A DNA stretch of 64,000 bases from Tritrichomonas musculus (Eukaryota > Parabasalia > Tritrichomonadida > Tritrichomonadidae). The notes under the pieces are model-generated. The model searched no databases and was not told the DNA's origin. It saw only the letters and a list, made by a program, of their open reading frames with translations. The stretch is taken from assembly GCA_039105265.1 (NCBI GenBank), contig JAPFFF010000076.1, positions 1 through 64,000 of the forward strand, given 5' to 3'. This document shows, in pieces, positions 1 to 10,100 of this stretch. The position numbers and the translations under genes are program-made. Position 1 is the stretch's first letter; every line of letters begins with the position of its first letter.

Positions 1-1026
1 CTGCAAAAATTTGTCACTTTTCTTAACGGAAAGGAGAAGGGACAGATGGAAATCAAAATTAGCAGCCAATACATTTCACCTTCACTCCCTATCAGCATTC
101 AATAATAATCCGTTATCTAACGACTACGCAGTTAGACAGCAGTATCCCGTAAGTGACACTTTTTTCAAATTCGCCTTCCAAAGTAGGGCAAACCTTTTGC
201 CTACGCCTGAGTTTGTTGAAATAATGAATAACCGCCAACATTCACCTTGTGAATTGTGCTTGAGGCAAAATAAAAGCAGGAATCAAAGCCTGGCCCACAT
301 CCTTAATGGCTGCACTGCAAAATATCAAGCATATACTCAAAGACATAACAAAGTTCAGGCCGCTATCGTAAAACACGTTAGAAATTTACATGACGTAGAC
401 GAAATTTATTGTGACAGGTCACTTCATCTTAATGAATTACCTGATAACCTTAAACGGTTGAGACCCGATATCGTGATATGGCTGAATAACCGTTCAAAAT
501 GTTTTATCATCGAGATCAGTGTCCCGTACGCTTGTCAAAGAGATGGTGAAGATACACTTTCAATGGTTTACAACCAAAAGAAAGACAAATACAGAGACCT
601 CATTAATCACATAAGGGGTCTTAAAATACAAGTTCAACTTTTTGTGATTATCGTTTCTTCTCTTGGTGCAGTCTATAAAGATTCGTTAACAGATATCAAT
701 CATCTTTTTCTTTACAAAAGTATAGGTAAAACTGTTATCAGAAGTGTTTCAAGAGCTGCCCTCATCGGGTCTCTGAAAATTTGGTTTGAATGTCCCCACA
801 GAAGTTCAGATCACATGGCAAATAGTTCTGGGGCCCCTCTTAATTGCAATGAAACACTTGATTCGGTTTCTGAAGATGATGAAGACGATGAACCATCTCA
901 TGAAAATTTATATACACAAAATCTTTAATAACAACGCTTCACTACATCTTTTCACCTCACCTCACCATTTTCATTTATATGAACTCTAACTTTTCTTAAC
1001 TCTTATCTTACTTACTTAATAAACAA
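1..1026 (+). mobile_element. 3' end of a second copy of the tRNA-targeting non-LTR retrotransposon
   Basis: Bases 1-1026 match 13248-14273, the 3' end of the complete element. They hold the last part of the ORF, a short 3' UTR of about 100 bp and the AT-rich tail ending in ...aataaacaa. The element continues to the left of the window, so whether the copy is full length is unknown. It is followed by the same 24-bp target-site sequence as the complete copy. Confidence 0.9.
2..928 (+). CDS. Retrotransposon polyprotein, C-terminal part (restriction-like endonuclease), partial
   Basis: The reading frame is open from the window edge and ends at 926-928. It equals the last 309 codons of the complete element's ORF. 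It contains the Cys/His motif CELCLRQ...H...C and the endonuclease core RPDIVIWL followed by IIEISVPY. These are the CCHC finger and PD-(D/E) catalytic signature of restriction-like endonucleases in R2-type retrotransposons. An acidic tail (VSEDDEDDEPS) closes the protein. The upstream reverse transcriptase is outside the window. The product would nick the target DNA to prime reverse transcription. Confidence 0.85.
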   Translation, partial: CKNLSLFLTERRRDRWKSKLAANTFHLHSLSAFNNNPLSNDYAVRQQYPVSDTFFKFAFQSRANLLPTPEFVEIMNNRQHSPCELCLRQNKSRNQSLAHILNGCTAKYQAYTQRHNKVQAAIVKHVRNLHDVDEIYCDRSLHLNELPDNLKRLRPDIVIWLNNRSKCFIIEISVPYACQRDGEDTLSMVYNQKKDKYRDLINHIRGLKIQVQLFVIIVSSLGAVYKDSLTDINHLFLYKSIGKTVIRSVSRAALIGSLKIWFECPHRSSDHMANSSGAPLNCNETLDSVSEDDEDDEPSHENLYTQNL

Positions 1027-1050
1027 ATCCTCCTAACATCCATATTTTTT
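1027..1050 (+). repeat. Target-site duplication with tRNA-Ala 3' fragment (3' flank of first retrotransposon copy)
   Basis: These 24 bases, atcctcctaacatccatatt plus four T, repeat the 3' part of the tRNA-Ala gene and the start of its T-run. The same 24 bases occur at 4107-4130 and 14274-14297. This marks the 3' insertion boundary of the retrotransposon copy on the left. Confidence 0.85.
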
Positions 1051-1613
1051 CTATGTTTTTTTTTTTTTGTTTTCTTTTTACATGTCAAAGAACATCTGGC
1101 CATTACATAAATTAAAACTTTTTTTACATATCGCCCGAATTCTTACTCTGTGAAACATATTATGATTCCAGAATTGTTGTTTATGTCTTTTCAATCCTTG
1201 CCTATGAAATTACAACATGTAAAGAATCATGCTATGAACTTGGTCCAAAAGTAACTTCATTATTACAGTAAGATGAATACCATATTTATCTTGAATATTT
1301 AGGTAAAATCGGTCCTCCAAGAGGAAATTAAATACATCCTGGTTCATTTCGGGAAATTCGGCATAGCACCAAGACCGTATTTTATTTAAATTAATGTAAT
1401 TATTATGCTTTTTATTGTATTCAATTGAATACCTTCTAAAAAATTATATTCAATTGAATGTACTTCGAATAAAAGGAAAAAAAAATAGCTTTGCTTTTTA
1501 ACATTGGCCAAATTTTATATAATAAAAACTCTGGACAAAATGCCTTAGTTCTGAAATTTGTATTATTTATTTTCATTTTTCAAATCACATTTCATTAATT
1601 AAAACTTATAAAA
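1051..1613. other. Intergenic spacer without a recognised gene
   Basis: AT-rich spacer between the retrotransposon target site and the DUF3447 ORF. It has a T-run near 1062-1077 and a short repeated ATTCAATTGAAT palindrome near 1420 and 1450. The last 50 bases (TCATTTTTCAAATCACATTT then TCATTAATT) are conserved before the third DUF3447 copy at 22067. They contain TCA-type sequences that resemble the trichomonad initiator element. Bases 14298-14860 are the duplicate. Confidence 0.5.
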
Positions 1614-2795
1614 ATGGACCTTAAAGATTATATTGAAGAAAAAAAAGAACTTTATGAGCTCGTTATTCAATATATTGATGATGAAAGTGATGATAAAAAT
1701 GTTGTTTTTGAAAATTTGATCCAATTAATTGAAGAAATAAATTTTGATGTGAATCATAGCGAATTTAGATTATTACTTCATTTAATTGTACAAATATCGA
1801 ATAATCACTACCGTGGAACCAATTTCTTCGCTAAAATAGAGGCAATTCTTTCGAAATTGAAAATCAAACAGACCTTTTCAAATTCTGAAATATTTAAAAT
1901 ATTCAAGAGCAACAAGCGAATTCTTCTTTATCTTATTCAAAGTAAGATCCTTGAAATTGACCAAATAATCGCTGATCAAATAATTGACCTTGACTATTCA
2001 AAATTTCTGTATACCGAGGTCAAAGCATTTATTAAAGATGATAAAAAAAAGGAAGAAATTGAGAATCATTCTTTTGAAGCAGACCGCCAAATGGCTGAAA
2101 ATGATTCAATTATAGGAAAGTTGATTAGAGCAGATTCAGTTGAAGAATTCATAGCTTATGTCAATAAAAGTAACATCAATTTGAACCTGAGAATTCCACC
2201 TTCAATTTATGAAACAAACAGTTACTTATTGAAGCTAGAAAAGCTGCCATATTTGATTGAGTATGCAGCTTTTTTTGGAGCCATTCAAATTTTCGAATTC
2301 ATGCTAAAAAGTGAAGTCGAATTGACCTCTTCTATTTGGAATTTCGCCTTACATTCAAATAATCCTGACTTAATTCACCTCCTCGAAGAATACACACTTG
2401 AGCCAGAATCCAGCAATTATCAAATCTGCCTTTCTCATGCGATTCTCTTTCATAACAACAGCTTTGCTCGATACATCGTTGAAAACAAGTTGGATGAGCA
2501 AGTAAATCTTGACACTTTTTGTAATCTGGATGAAATTGTTATTGATGGCATTTTTAGCTCTTATAATCTGCATTTCTTTCCTTCTGACTTCAATAATAGA
2601 ACGATCTTTTATTGCTTGATCGAGAATTATTACACTGACATTTTAATTGCTATTGTGAGCAGCAGGATTTTGAAATCCGACTCGATAGTAATTTTCAAAC
2701 TCCAAAGTTATTTTTGTAATTCCAAAACAAAAAATTTTAATCACATTCAAAACAAAAAAATAATTTTTTATTGCGTTTCAAAACCAAATCTTTAA
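1614..2795 (+). CDS. DUF3447 / ankyrin-like repeat protein, copy 1
   Basis: The ORF encodes 393 residues. The N-terminal part (MDLKDYIEEKKELYELVIQY) and the segment around LPYLIEYAAFFGAIQIFEF, at about residues 215-300, match the DUF3447 ankyrin-like module that is greatly expanded in trichomonads. The family's function is unknown; ankyrin-type repeats usually bind proteins. The C-terminus (KKIIFYCVSKPNL) looks abnormal. One frame over, the sequence continues with LNDIYEKTKYFVKFQID, and an ankyrin-like ORF starts 91 bp downstream. The ORF is therefore probably the front part of a broken ankyrin-LRR gene. Identical copy at 14861-16042. Confidence 0.75.
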   Translation: MDLKDYIEEKKELYELVIQYIDDESDDKNVVFENLIQLIEEINFDVNHSEFRLLLHLIVQISNNHYRGTNFFAKIEAILSKLKIKQTFSNSEIFKIFKSNKRILLYLIQSKILEIDQIIADQIIDLDYSKFLYTEVKAFIKDDKKKEEIENHSFEADRQMAENDSIIGKLIRADSVEEFIAYVNKSNINLNLRIPPSIYETNSYLLKLEKLPYLIEYAAFFGAIQIFEFMLKSEVELTSSIWNFALHSNNPDLIHLLEEYTLEPESSNYQICLSHAILFHNNSFARYIVENKLDEQVNLDTFCNLDEIVIDGIFSSYNLHFFPSDFNNRTIFYCLIENYYTDILIAIVSSRILKSDSIVIFKLQSYFCNSKTKNFNHIQNKKIIFYCVSKPNL

Positions 2796-2886
2796 ATGAT
2801 ATTTATGAAAAAACAAAATATTTTGTAAAGTTTCAAATCGATTAGTTAAATAAAATTTTTATTGTTTTTTTGTTTATTTTGCAGCA

Positions 2887-3531
2887 ATGAAACTTGCCTG
2901 CGATTGTGACAATCATGAACTTGTTGACTGTTTTATATCACAGGAAGGATTTGAGTTCAAACCTTACATTTTCCAGAATGCGACATCTTTGACGAGAATT
3001 AACATTCCTGACGCGTTTACAGTGATACCAAACTCAGCATTCCGAAACTGCTCGTCACTTATCGCAGTTTCTATCCCTTCTTTTGTAACTTCATTTGAAA
3101 CAGCTTGTTTCTTTGGGTGTGAAAGCTTGAAGGAAATCACAATTCCAGACACGGTTGTCTCGATTGGCAGTTATGCCTTCTGCGATTGTTTCTCGCTGGA
3201 AGAAGTCACAGTTCCTCCTTCGGTTAAACGGATTGAAAGGTCTGTTTTCAGTGGCTGTAAATCATTGAAAAAAGTGACACTTCCAGAATCAATTTTATTT
3301 ATTGAATCTTTCGCCTTCGAAGGCTGCACTAGTTTGAAAGAGATCAACATTCCTCCCTGTGTAACCGAAATTGGAGCATGCTCATTCAAAGACTGCTCGT
3401 CCTTGGAAAAAATTGTCATTCCTTCATCTGTGACCAAAATTGGAAGGAAATGCTTTAAAGGATGCCTGGAGTTGTCTAGCATCACCATTCCTCCCTCCTT
3501 TGATTTAAAAATGCTCGATGAAAACTTTTGA
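2887..3531 (+). CDS. Ankyrin-end / BspA-type LRR protein ORF, copy 1 (probably the back half of a broken gene)
   Basis: The ORF encodes 214 residues. The first 20 (MKLACDCDNHELVDCFIS) read like an ankyrin repeat. They are followed by about seven TpLRR/LRR_5 units of the type SLKEITIPDTVVSIGSYAF, each with a conserved Cys. TpLRR proteins in trichomonads are mostly surface or adhesion-type proteins, but this ORF has no signal peptide or membrane segment. It ends early at LDENF, while the +1 frame carries another LRR unit (3518-3703). Together with the upstream DUF3447 ORF it probably represents one ankyrin-LRR gene with two frame breaks. Identical copy at 16134-16778. Confidence 0.65.
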   Translation: MKLACDCDNHELVDCFISQEGFEFKPYIFQNATSLTRINIPDAFTVIPNSAFRNCSSLIAVSIPSFVTSFETACFFGCESLKEITIPDTVVSIGSYAFCDCFSLEEVTVPPSVKRIERSVFSGCKSLKKVTLPESILFIESFAFEGCTSLKEINIPPCVTEIGACSFKDCSSLEKIVIPSSVTKIGRKCFKGCLELSSITIPPSFDLKMLDENF

Positions 3532-3703
3532 AACTGGTTCATTTAATGATTGTTATGGCTTGGCAGGAGATTTGAATATCCATAAATCTGTTGCATTCAT
3601 TGGAGAGTCTTCACTTGAAGGATGCTTTAACATGTGTGGTTTTCTAACGATTCTTGATTTGAATCATTTGCAAATCAGACAATTGTTAAATACATTATTA
3701 TAA
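3518..3703 (+). pseudogene. Frame-shifted LRR tail of the copy 1 ankyrin-LRR gene
   Basis: This short frame overlaps the end of the LRR ORF by 14 bp in another frame. It reads GSFNDCYGLAGDLNIHKSVA then FIGESSLEGCFNMCGF, which is a continuation of the TpLRR pattern. I read it as the original C-terminus separated by a frameshift near 3515-3535. Identical at 16765-16950. Confidence 0.55.
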
Positions 3704-4050
3704 GGCGTATTATGATAGAGAGAAATAATCATTTAACTAAAAATAAATATTTATTCATAAAAGTTAAAATTAGTGTTTATATTCAAAATCTATTTGATTA
3801 ATGAGCCATATTTTTCAAAGATCAAATCACCAATCCATGGTTGTTATTGAATAATAGAATATAAAGGAATTCATTCCCATTGCATTTGTGATGGGTAATA
3901 ATTGTGAAATACTTTTTGCATTGAAGATTGAACAGTCACATAATAAATGAAATTGTTTCTGAGAAAGAAAAAGTGACAAATATTATTAAAAGCTTCATAT
4001 AAATAAAATATATTATTTAAATTTAACTATTAATTTCAGAATATGTGAAA
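3704..4050. other. Spacer between LRR tail and tRNA-Ala
   Basis: AT-rich with no gene seen. It contains all three base differences that I found between the two duplicated blocks. The last 40 bp (TTTCAGAATATGTGAAA before the tRNA) are also partly conserved upstream of the inverted tRNA-Ala copy at 21498-21569. Confidence 0.5.
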
Positions 4051-4122
4051 GGGTGTTTAGCTCAGTGGTAGAGCGCTACATTTGCATTGTAGAGGCCAGG
4101 AGTTCGATCCTCCTAACATCCA
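4051..4122 (+). tRNA. tRNA-Ala (anticodon UGC), copy 1
   Basis: A full cloverleaf can be drawn. The acceptor stem is GGGTGTT/AACATCC with one G-U pair. The D stem is GCTC/GAGC, the anticodon stem CTACA/TGTAG with loop TTTGCAT (anticodon TGC), and the T stem AGGAG/CTCCT with loop TTCGATC. The discriminator is A. The A box (TAGCTCAGTGG) and B box (AGTTCGATCC) for RNA polymerase III are intact, and a T-run follows at once as terminator. The retrotransposon is inserted immediately downstream, but its target duplication restores the complete 3' end, so the gene should still work. Confidence 0.95.
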
Positions 4123-4130
4123 TATTTTTT
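4107..4130 (+). repeat. 5' target-site duplication of the complete retrotransposon
   Basis: 24 bases covering the T-arm 3' strand, the acceptor 3' strand and the first T-run of the tRNA-Ala gene. Repeated exactly at 14274-14297 on the other side of the element. The unoccupied equivalent is behind the tRNA at 17298-17369, where the T-run is followed by unrelated sequence. Confidence 0.9.
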
Positions 4131-4164
4131 TTATTTTTAGTCCTTACCTTTTTAGCCAACGATA

Positions 4165-7100
4165 ATGGCATATTTGCAATCAGCAGAAGACGCTAATTCG
4201 TTTGATACCCCTCCCGCTAATTTTCGCGAAAATTTTTCTAACGATATCTCTTTTTATAAAGAAAACCTACCTAACCGACCAACTTCACCTCACAAACCCA
4301 ATTCTTTACCTTATACGAATCAAACATCTATACCAAACTTTATAGACCAACCTTATCAAGATTTATTCCTTTTCACGAATTACCATGAAAATCGTAAATT
4401 ATCTCAATTTTCGGAGTCTAACAAGTTTAATTATGACTCCTTTTCTATTTTCAATCCAAACACTTTTGAAATTCAATTTTATAATTTTAATAAATTTTCT
4501 TTTAACAACCGCGAACATTGTATTAAACAACATCGCCCAACAAATAAACAATTTACTCCAAATGTTTACCATTTACAACATCCACCTAAATCTCATTTTG
4601 ATATCCCAATTTCTCAACAACATAAACCACATCATAACCAGCTAATTCAATCGCAGATACAGAATAACAAACTGAAGAATTCTCAACAACAGAATATCCA
4701 ATCGACGCAATCACAACAACAGACTCACCATTCAAATCTTTCACAAGTACAGAATAATCAACCGCAGACTGAACTATCAATACTATCGCACAAACAGTCA
4801 AGTCAGCCGATACAATCACAAAAACAGCAACAGCTTTCTACGCAGCCACAATATCTGATTAATCATTCTCGGCGGTCAATTCCACCAAACAACCAGTCAA
4901 CAAGACCAAATCTATGGAGTAAACAGATGACACATTCGAACTTACGGAATTTCCAGTCAATGCATTCACAAACACAAAACAGCCAATTGTTACATTCTCA
5001 GATACAGAACAACCAATCGATATATTCACTGACACAGAGCACACGGATGCAAATCAACCAGTCGATGCACTCACAGACACACAGCAAACAGAAGATGCAT
5101 TCACAGACACAAAACAACCAGTCTTTGAACTCACAGACTCACAGCAACCAATGGCACCCACTTACGCAAAGCAACCAGTCGATGCTTTCACAGACGCAAA
5201 GCAACCAGTCGATACATTCACAGAAGCATAGCATCCAGATGATACATTCACAAATACAGAACATTCAATCGATGCATTCTAAGACGCAAAACAATCAGTC
5301 AATACATTCATTGACGCAAAACAATCTACTGAGGCATTTACAGATGCAAACCAAACAGTCGATGTATTCAAAGTCACAGAACAATCAAATGTTGCATTCA
5401 AAGACACAAAATAACCAGTCAATACATTCATCGATACAGAGCAATCAGCCAATACAGTCTCATACACTGTACATCCAATCGATGCACTCACAGAAACAGA
5501 TTCAGAACAACTATCCGAAGAATTTACTGTTTCAAAACAGCCAATCATTACATTTGCAATCACAGTACTACCAGACACTGACTCCTTCACAAGTTATTAG
5601 CTCTAACGTTGATGAAGAAAATCTGACATTCGCCATGAAAATGAAGAGAGGGCTAGTTGAAGACCCAACTATCTGTACAGAAATAGATACGATTAATGCC
5701 CCCAGTACAACAGTTGATGACGATGAAATCGAAGAATTTGACTATAAACGAGATGATTTCCTCTTCCTCCCGGAATTGAATCCATTGACTCAACTAAAGC
5801 AGTCATTTGATAATGAAGAAAATCTGACATTTATCATGAAAATGGAGAAAGGACTGGTTGAAGACCCTACTTCATATACAGATAATGATATACTTTGTGT
5901 CACCAGTACAACATCTAATGACGAAGACATCGAGGAGTTCGACTACAAGCCGGATTCCTTCCTCTTCCTTCAGGAATTGAACCCATCGACTCAATTAATG
6001 AATTCATTTGACAACGAAGAAAATTCCACATTTATCATGAAATTGAAGAGAGGACTTGTTGAAGACCCAAGTATTGATACAGAAAACGAGGTATGTAAAG
6101 TTCCTAGTACAACAGTTGATGACGAAGACATCGAGGAGTTCGACTACAAGCCGGATTCCTTCCTCTTCCTTCAGGAATTGAACCCATCGACTCAATTAAT
6201 GAATTCATTTGACAACGAAGAAAATTCCACATTTATCATGAAAATGAAGAGAGGGCTTGTTGAAGACCCATCCATTTTAACAGAGTTTGACACAACAATA
6301 GTCTCCAATCCAATATTGGATAATTTTGACACAGATAATTTTGATTATAAAACTGACTCTTTTCTTTTTTCCCCTGAGTTGAGCTTAACTTCTCATATTT
6401 CATTTCCTGCAGATACAAAGCAATATGTCGATAAATTCACTAATATAGAACAAACAGGCGTTTCATTCACAAATACAAAGCAATCAATCAATGATTTCAC
6501 AAGTGCTAAGCAACCAATTGTAGTTTGCAATGATGCAGAACAATCTATTGATACATTTGTAAATGCAGGACAACCAGTTGATACATTAAGAGATCCAGAA
6601 CATCCAGTCAAGACATTCAATGTCGCAGAACAATCAGCCGATGCACTCAAAGACGCAGAATTATCTGATGACGCATTCACTAATACAGAACATTCTGTCG
6701 ACGCATTTGCAGACACAGGACATCCATTTGAAGAACCCATTGGCGCTGAACACACAAATGCAAAACAAGTAAATGATGTTATCACAGACACTGAACAACC
6801 AATTAATGAATTCACTGACACTAATTATATAGATACAGAACAATCAGACGATGCACTCACAGACACTGAACACACAAATGCAGATCAACCAGCTGATGCA
6901 TTCAAGCAACCTGAGGCATTCATAGATGCAGAGCAACCAGTCTATTTATCCACAGACCTTGAGCAATCAGACGAAACATTCGAAGCCACTGGACAAGCAG
7001 ACGCAGTACTACGAATCGATTCTTTCGAAGACACAGAACAATTAATCGATGCTATCACTGACGCAAAAATATTAGCCGATACATTCACAGATGATGAACA

Positions 7101-10100
7101 CACAGATGCAGATCAACCAGTCGATGTAGTTGCAGACATAGGACTACCACCCGATACTTTTGCAGAAGCTGAAAACACAATTGCAGAAAAACCAGTCGAT
7201 ACATTCACAGGCTCAGATCTATCAGAAGATACATTCACAGGCACTGAACAACTAACTGATACACTCTCAGATGCAGTACTACCGGCCAATTCATTCACAG
7301 ACACAGTACAATCAGTCGATGCGCTCGCTGATACTAAACAACTAATGGATTCATCCACTTATCCAGAGCAATTAGACGATGCATTCACACCTGCAAAAAA
7401 TTCTTTCAAATCAGTCACTCTGTCAACTCATTCTAAGAAGCAGCAGCAAAACCAAGTAAATCGCTCGCACCAGCAGCAAATTCGTTTCAAGCACTTTCGC
7501 CAACAGCACAAATACCAAAAACATAAACAAAGGACACTGTCAAAACGTCATATTGACCAAACAAAACAGAAAGACCAATCAAATGCACTCGCTGAGAACA
7601 ATTCAACCCAATCTAAGCATAAAGAGGAGAAAGACAGTTCTATCACAGGTGCTGATAATTCATTGCATGATAAACAGTCCCCTGTTAATTCTAATGATTT
7701 CCGTTCCCATGACTCTGATTTCATGGATAGATGTGAAATAGTTCTCGCTCCTTCACCCACAAATTCCGATTCCTCTCTTTCTTACTCCTCTGATGATTGT
7801 GATGCTTTCGATATCTTAAATCCTGTAATCTCTCTACCTAAAGATTCTAATAATTCTCATAAGAAGATAAACAACAGCAACATTCTGTATGACATTACAC
7901 AAAACTTTCAACATCTATGCTGGTCAGAAAAAGATGATAGCAGACTCCTCAGTCTCTTCAATAAATTTGGTCCTAATTGGAACAAAATTGCTAATAGAAT
8001 GAACAAAAACTGTGATGACATCAAATTACATTTCAATTTTCTTATCAATCAAAGAGACTTTTGTAATACTAGCTCAGATTCTTCTTATGATGATTGTTTT
8101 GACCGTAATCAGCAGCAGGATTCTAATGACATGACTTACACTTATCTAGAAGACGAAATAATACTACAATGTTATGCTGCTGACATTTCGACTGATCTAA
8201 GCAAATATCCAGATTTACTACATGATAAATCTTTTAAGCAGTGCAAGGAAAGATTACATAACGTTCTCCTCTATAAAACAAACAAAACAGCTTGGTGCAA
8301 ATTTGAAGATGACATCTTATTAGAATCTTATTGGATGATTGGACCTAGATGGCTGTCATTGAGCCGACTTATTAAACAGCACGATCCCCACGATATTCGT
8401 TGTAGATGTGCAATTCTCCTCAAGTCTTCTCTCAATCTCAACTATGAGATCTCAGACTTCATTGACTTCGATAAAGTTAGAATCAATATCAACAAAGGTT
8501 CAAACACTCATTCCATTAATACCTCACAGGAAATCTCCAGTTATGACACATTAATTGATGACATCACGTACAGTCCAAATCAAGATGAATATTGTTCACC
8601 AAATTCTAGCTCTACCTCATTTGAAGATTCGCTTATCGACTGCCTTAACGTTCAAGATGATTCTGATACAACCATTTTATTATCAAATCTCAAAAACACA
8701 GAGTATCTCTGTGAGAAGACATTTGATGTTAATTCTAACATCGCTGATCTTCTCCAAACATCAAACAATTGGCCAGCTCCAATACCAAACATTTGTTATT
8801 TTGATGATTGCAATCATATTGCAGAATCTGAAGGAAGCTTGCGAGTGCACATCAGAAACTTTCATAAAGTCGATACTTCATTGATTAAAGATGAGATTGT
8901 GAACATCATTTCACATATGTCAAAGAAACGGATAAAACCGTTCTTTGACTTTAAAAATGGACAAATGGCAAAAAACAATAATCTGATGATTCTTTGCCAT
9001 CAACCGAATTGTAATTACATGAGTGACAGAGACTCAAATATGGCCAAACACCGCTGCAGACACTCCTCATACTTCCGACACATTGAAAATCTTGGAAGAT
9101 TCTGGGGTTCATTAAAGACATGGTATGAAACAGTTCATCGATTACCAACAATTAATGAGCTCCTAGGCAGCAATGAAGTGTGGGTTTGTAAAAAATGTGA
9201 CTTCTCTGCTGGTGATGAGAATGCTCTCAAAAACCATGTCTATCGTAGTCACGCAATTAAAGTCAACTCTGACTTGCACAATTACTGTGACAATGCAATC
9301 TTATCTTTCTCGTTCGACGATGATCTGCCCCACACTAACGTTGAACCTGCAACCAACAAACACTTGTTAACGGACAACACATCACAGTCACATTCACCTC
9401 AGAATAAAAGAGTTGAAAAAAGTGGATCTCACCAACAAAAAAGTGACAACGTTTTCAATACAGTTGACAAAATATATTTCGATATTTTGAAAGAATCTGA
9501 TTCTGACTCTGATTCTTGTTGTTCCTTTAATAATAATTTACAAATCAATCCAAAGAAAATCGTTCAGAGCCCTCCTGATGTTCTAACTAACGGCTCGCCT
9601 ACATCTCATAATATGTCTCCCCAGCTGCCACTGTCATCCACAGACCAGCATTCTCAGTCTAATACACAGATTGATTCTCCTCTTTCATTAAACTTTTTTC
9701 CCTCTGATATTCAACATTCTTTGAGTCATAATTGCGCTATTGATGAACATCACGTAACAGCATTTGATTTGCATCCATCTTTGAATGAAAATGATGGGCT
9801 TTGCTCTTATATTGGCAATTATATTGATTATGTAAATAAGAAAGATCATCATAATTCTCAAATTGATAATCATCTTTCTGAACATCACATCAATCCAATT
9901 GAAAATCATCTTTCTCGAATTAGTAACACTCAATTCGAAACTAATCAAAACATTGAAGAACATCACATCAATCCAATTGAAAATCATCTTTCTCGTAATA
10001 ACAACACACAATCTAAAACTAATCAAAACATTGAAGAACATCACATCACACAAACTGAAAATCATCTTTCTCGAATTAGTAACACTCAATTCGAAACTAA

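Larger units (their letters stand above)
1..4130. repeat. Left copy of a 13,247-bp-offset segmental duplication
   Basis: This block (retrotransposon tail, spacer, DUF3447 ORF, ankyrin/LRR ORF, tRNA-Ala) recurs at 13248-17377. All encoded proteins are identical between the copies. The only base differences I found are 3794 T versus 17041 C, 3982 A versus 17229 T, and 4040 A versus 17287 T. All three lie in the spacer just before the tRNA. The copies diverge after the T-run behind the tRNA, where the left copy enters the retrotransposon and the right copy does not. This implies a recent tandem duplication or recent gene conversion. Confidence 0.95.

Noticed and set aside
2826-2886. Possible intron (GTAAAG ... 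TTTTGCAG) joining the DUF3447 and LRR ORFs
   Set aside because: The upstream frame already stops at 2795, the join does not keep the frame, and the known trichomonad splice signals (GTAYGT and ACTAACACACAG) are absent.
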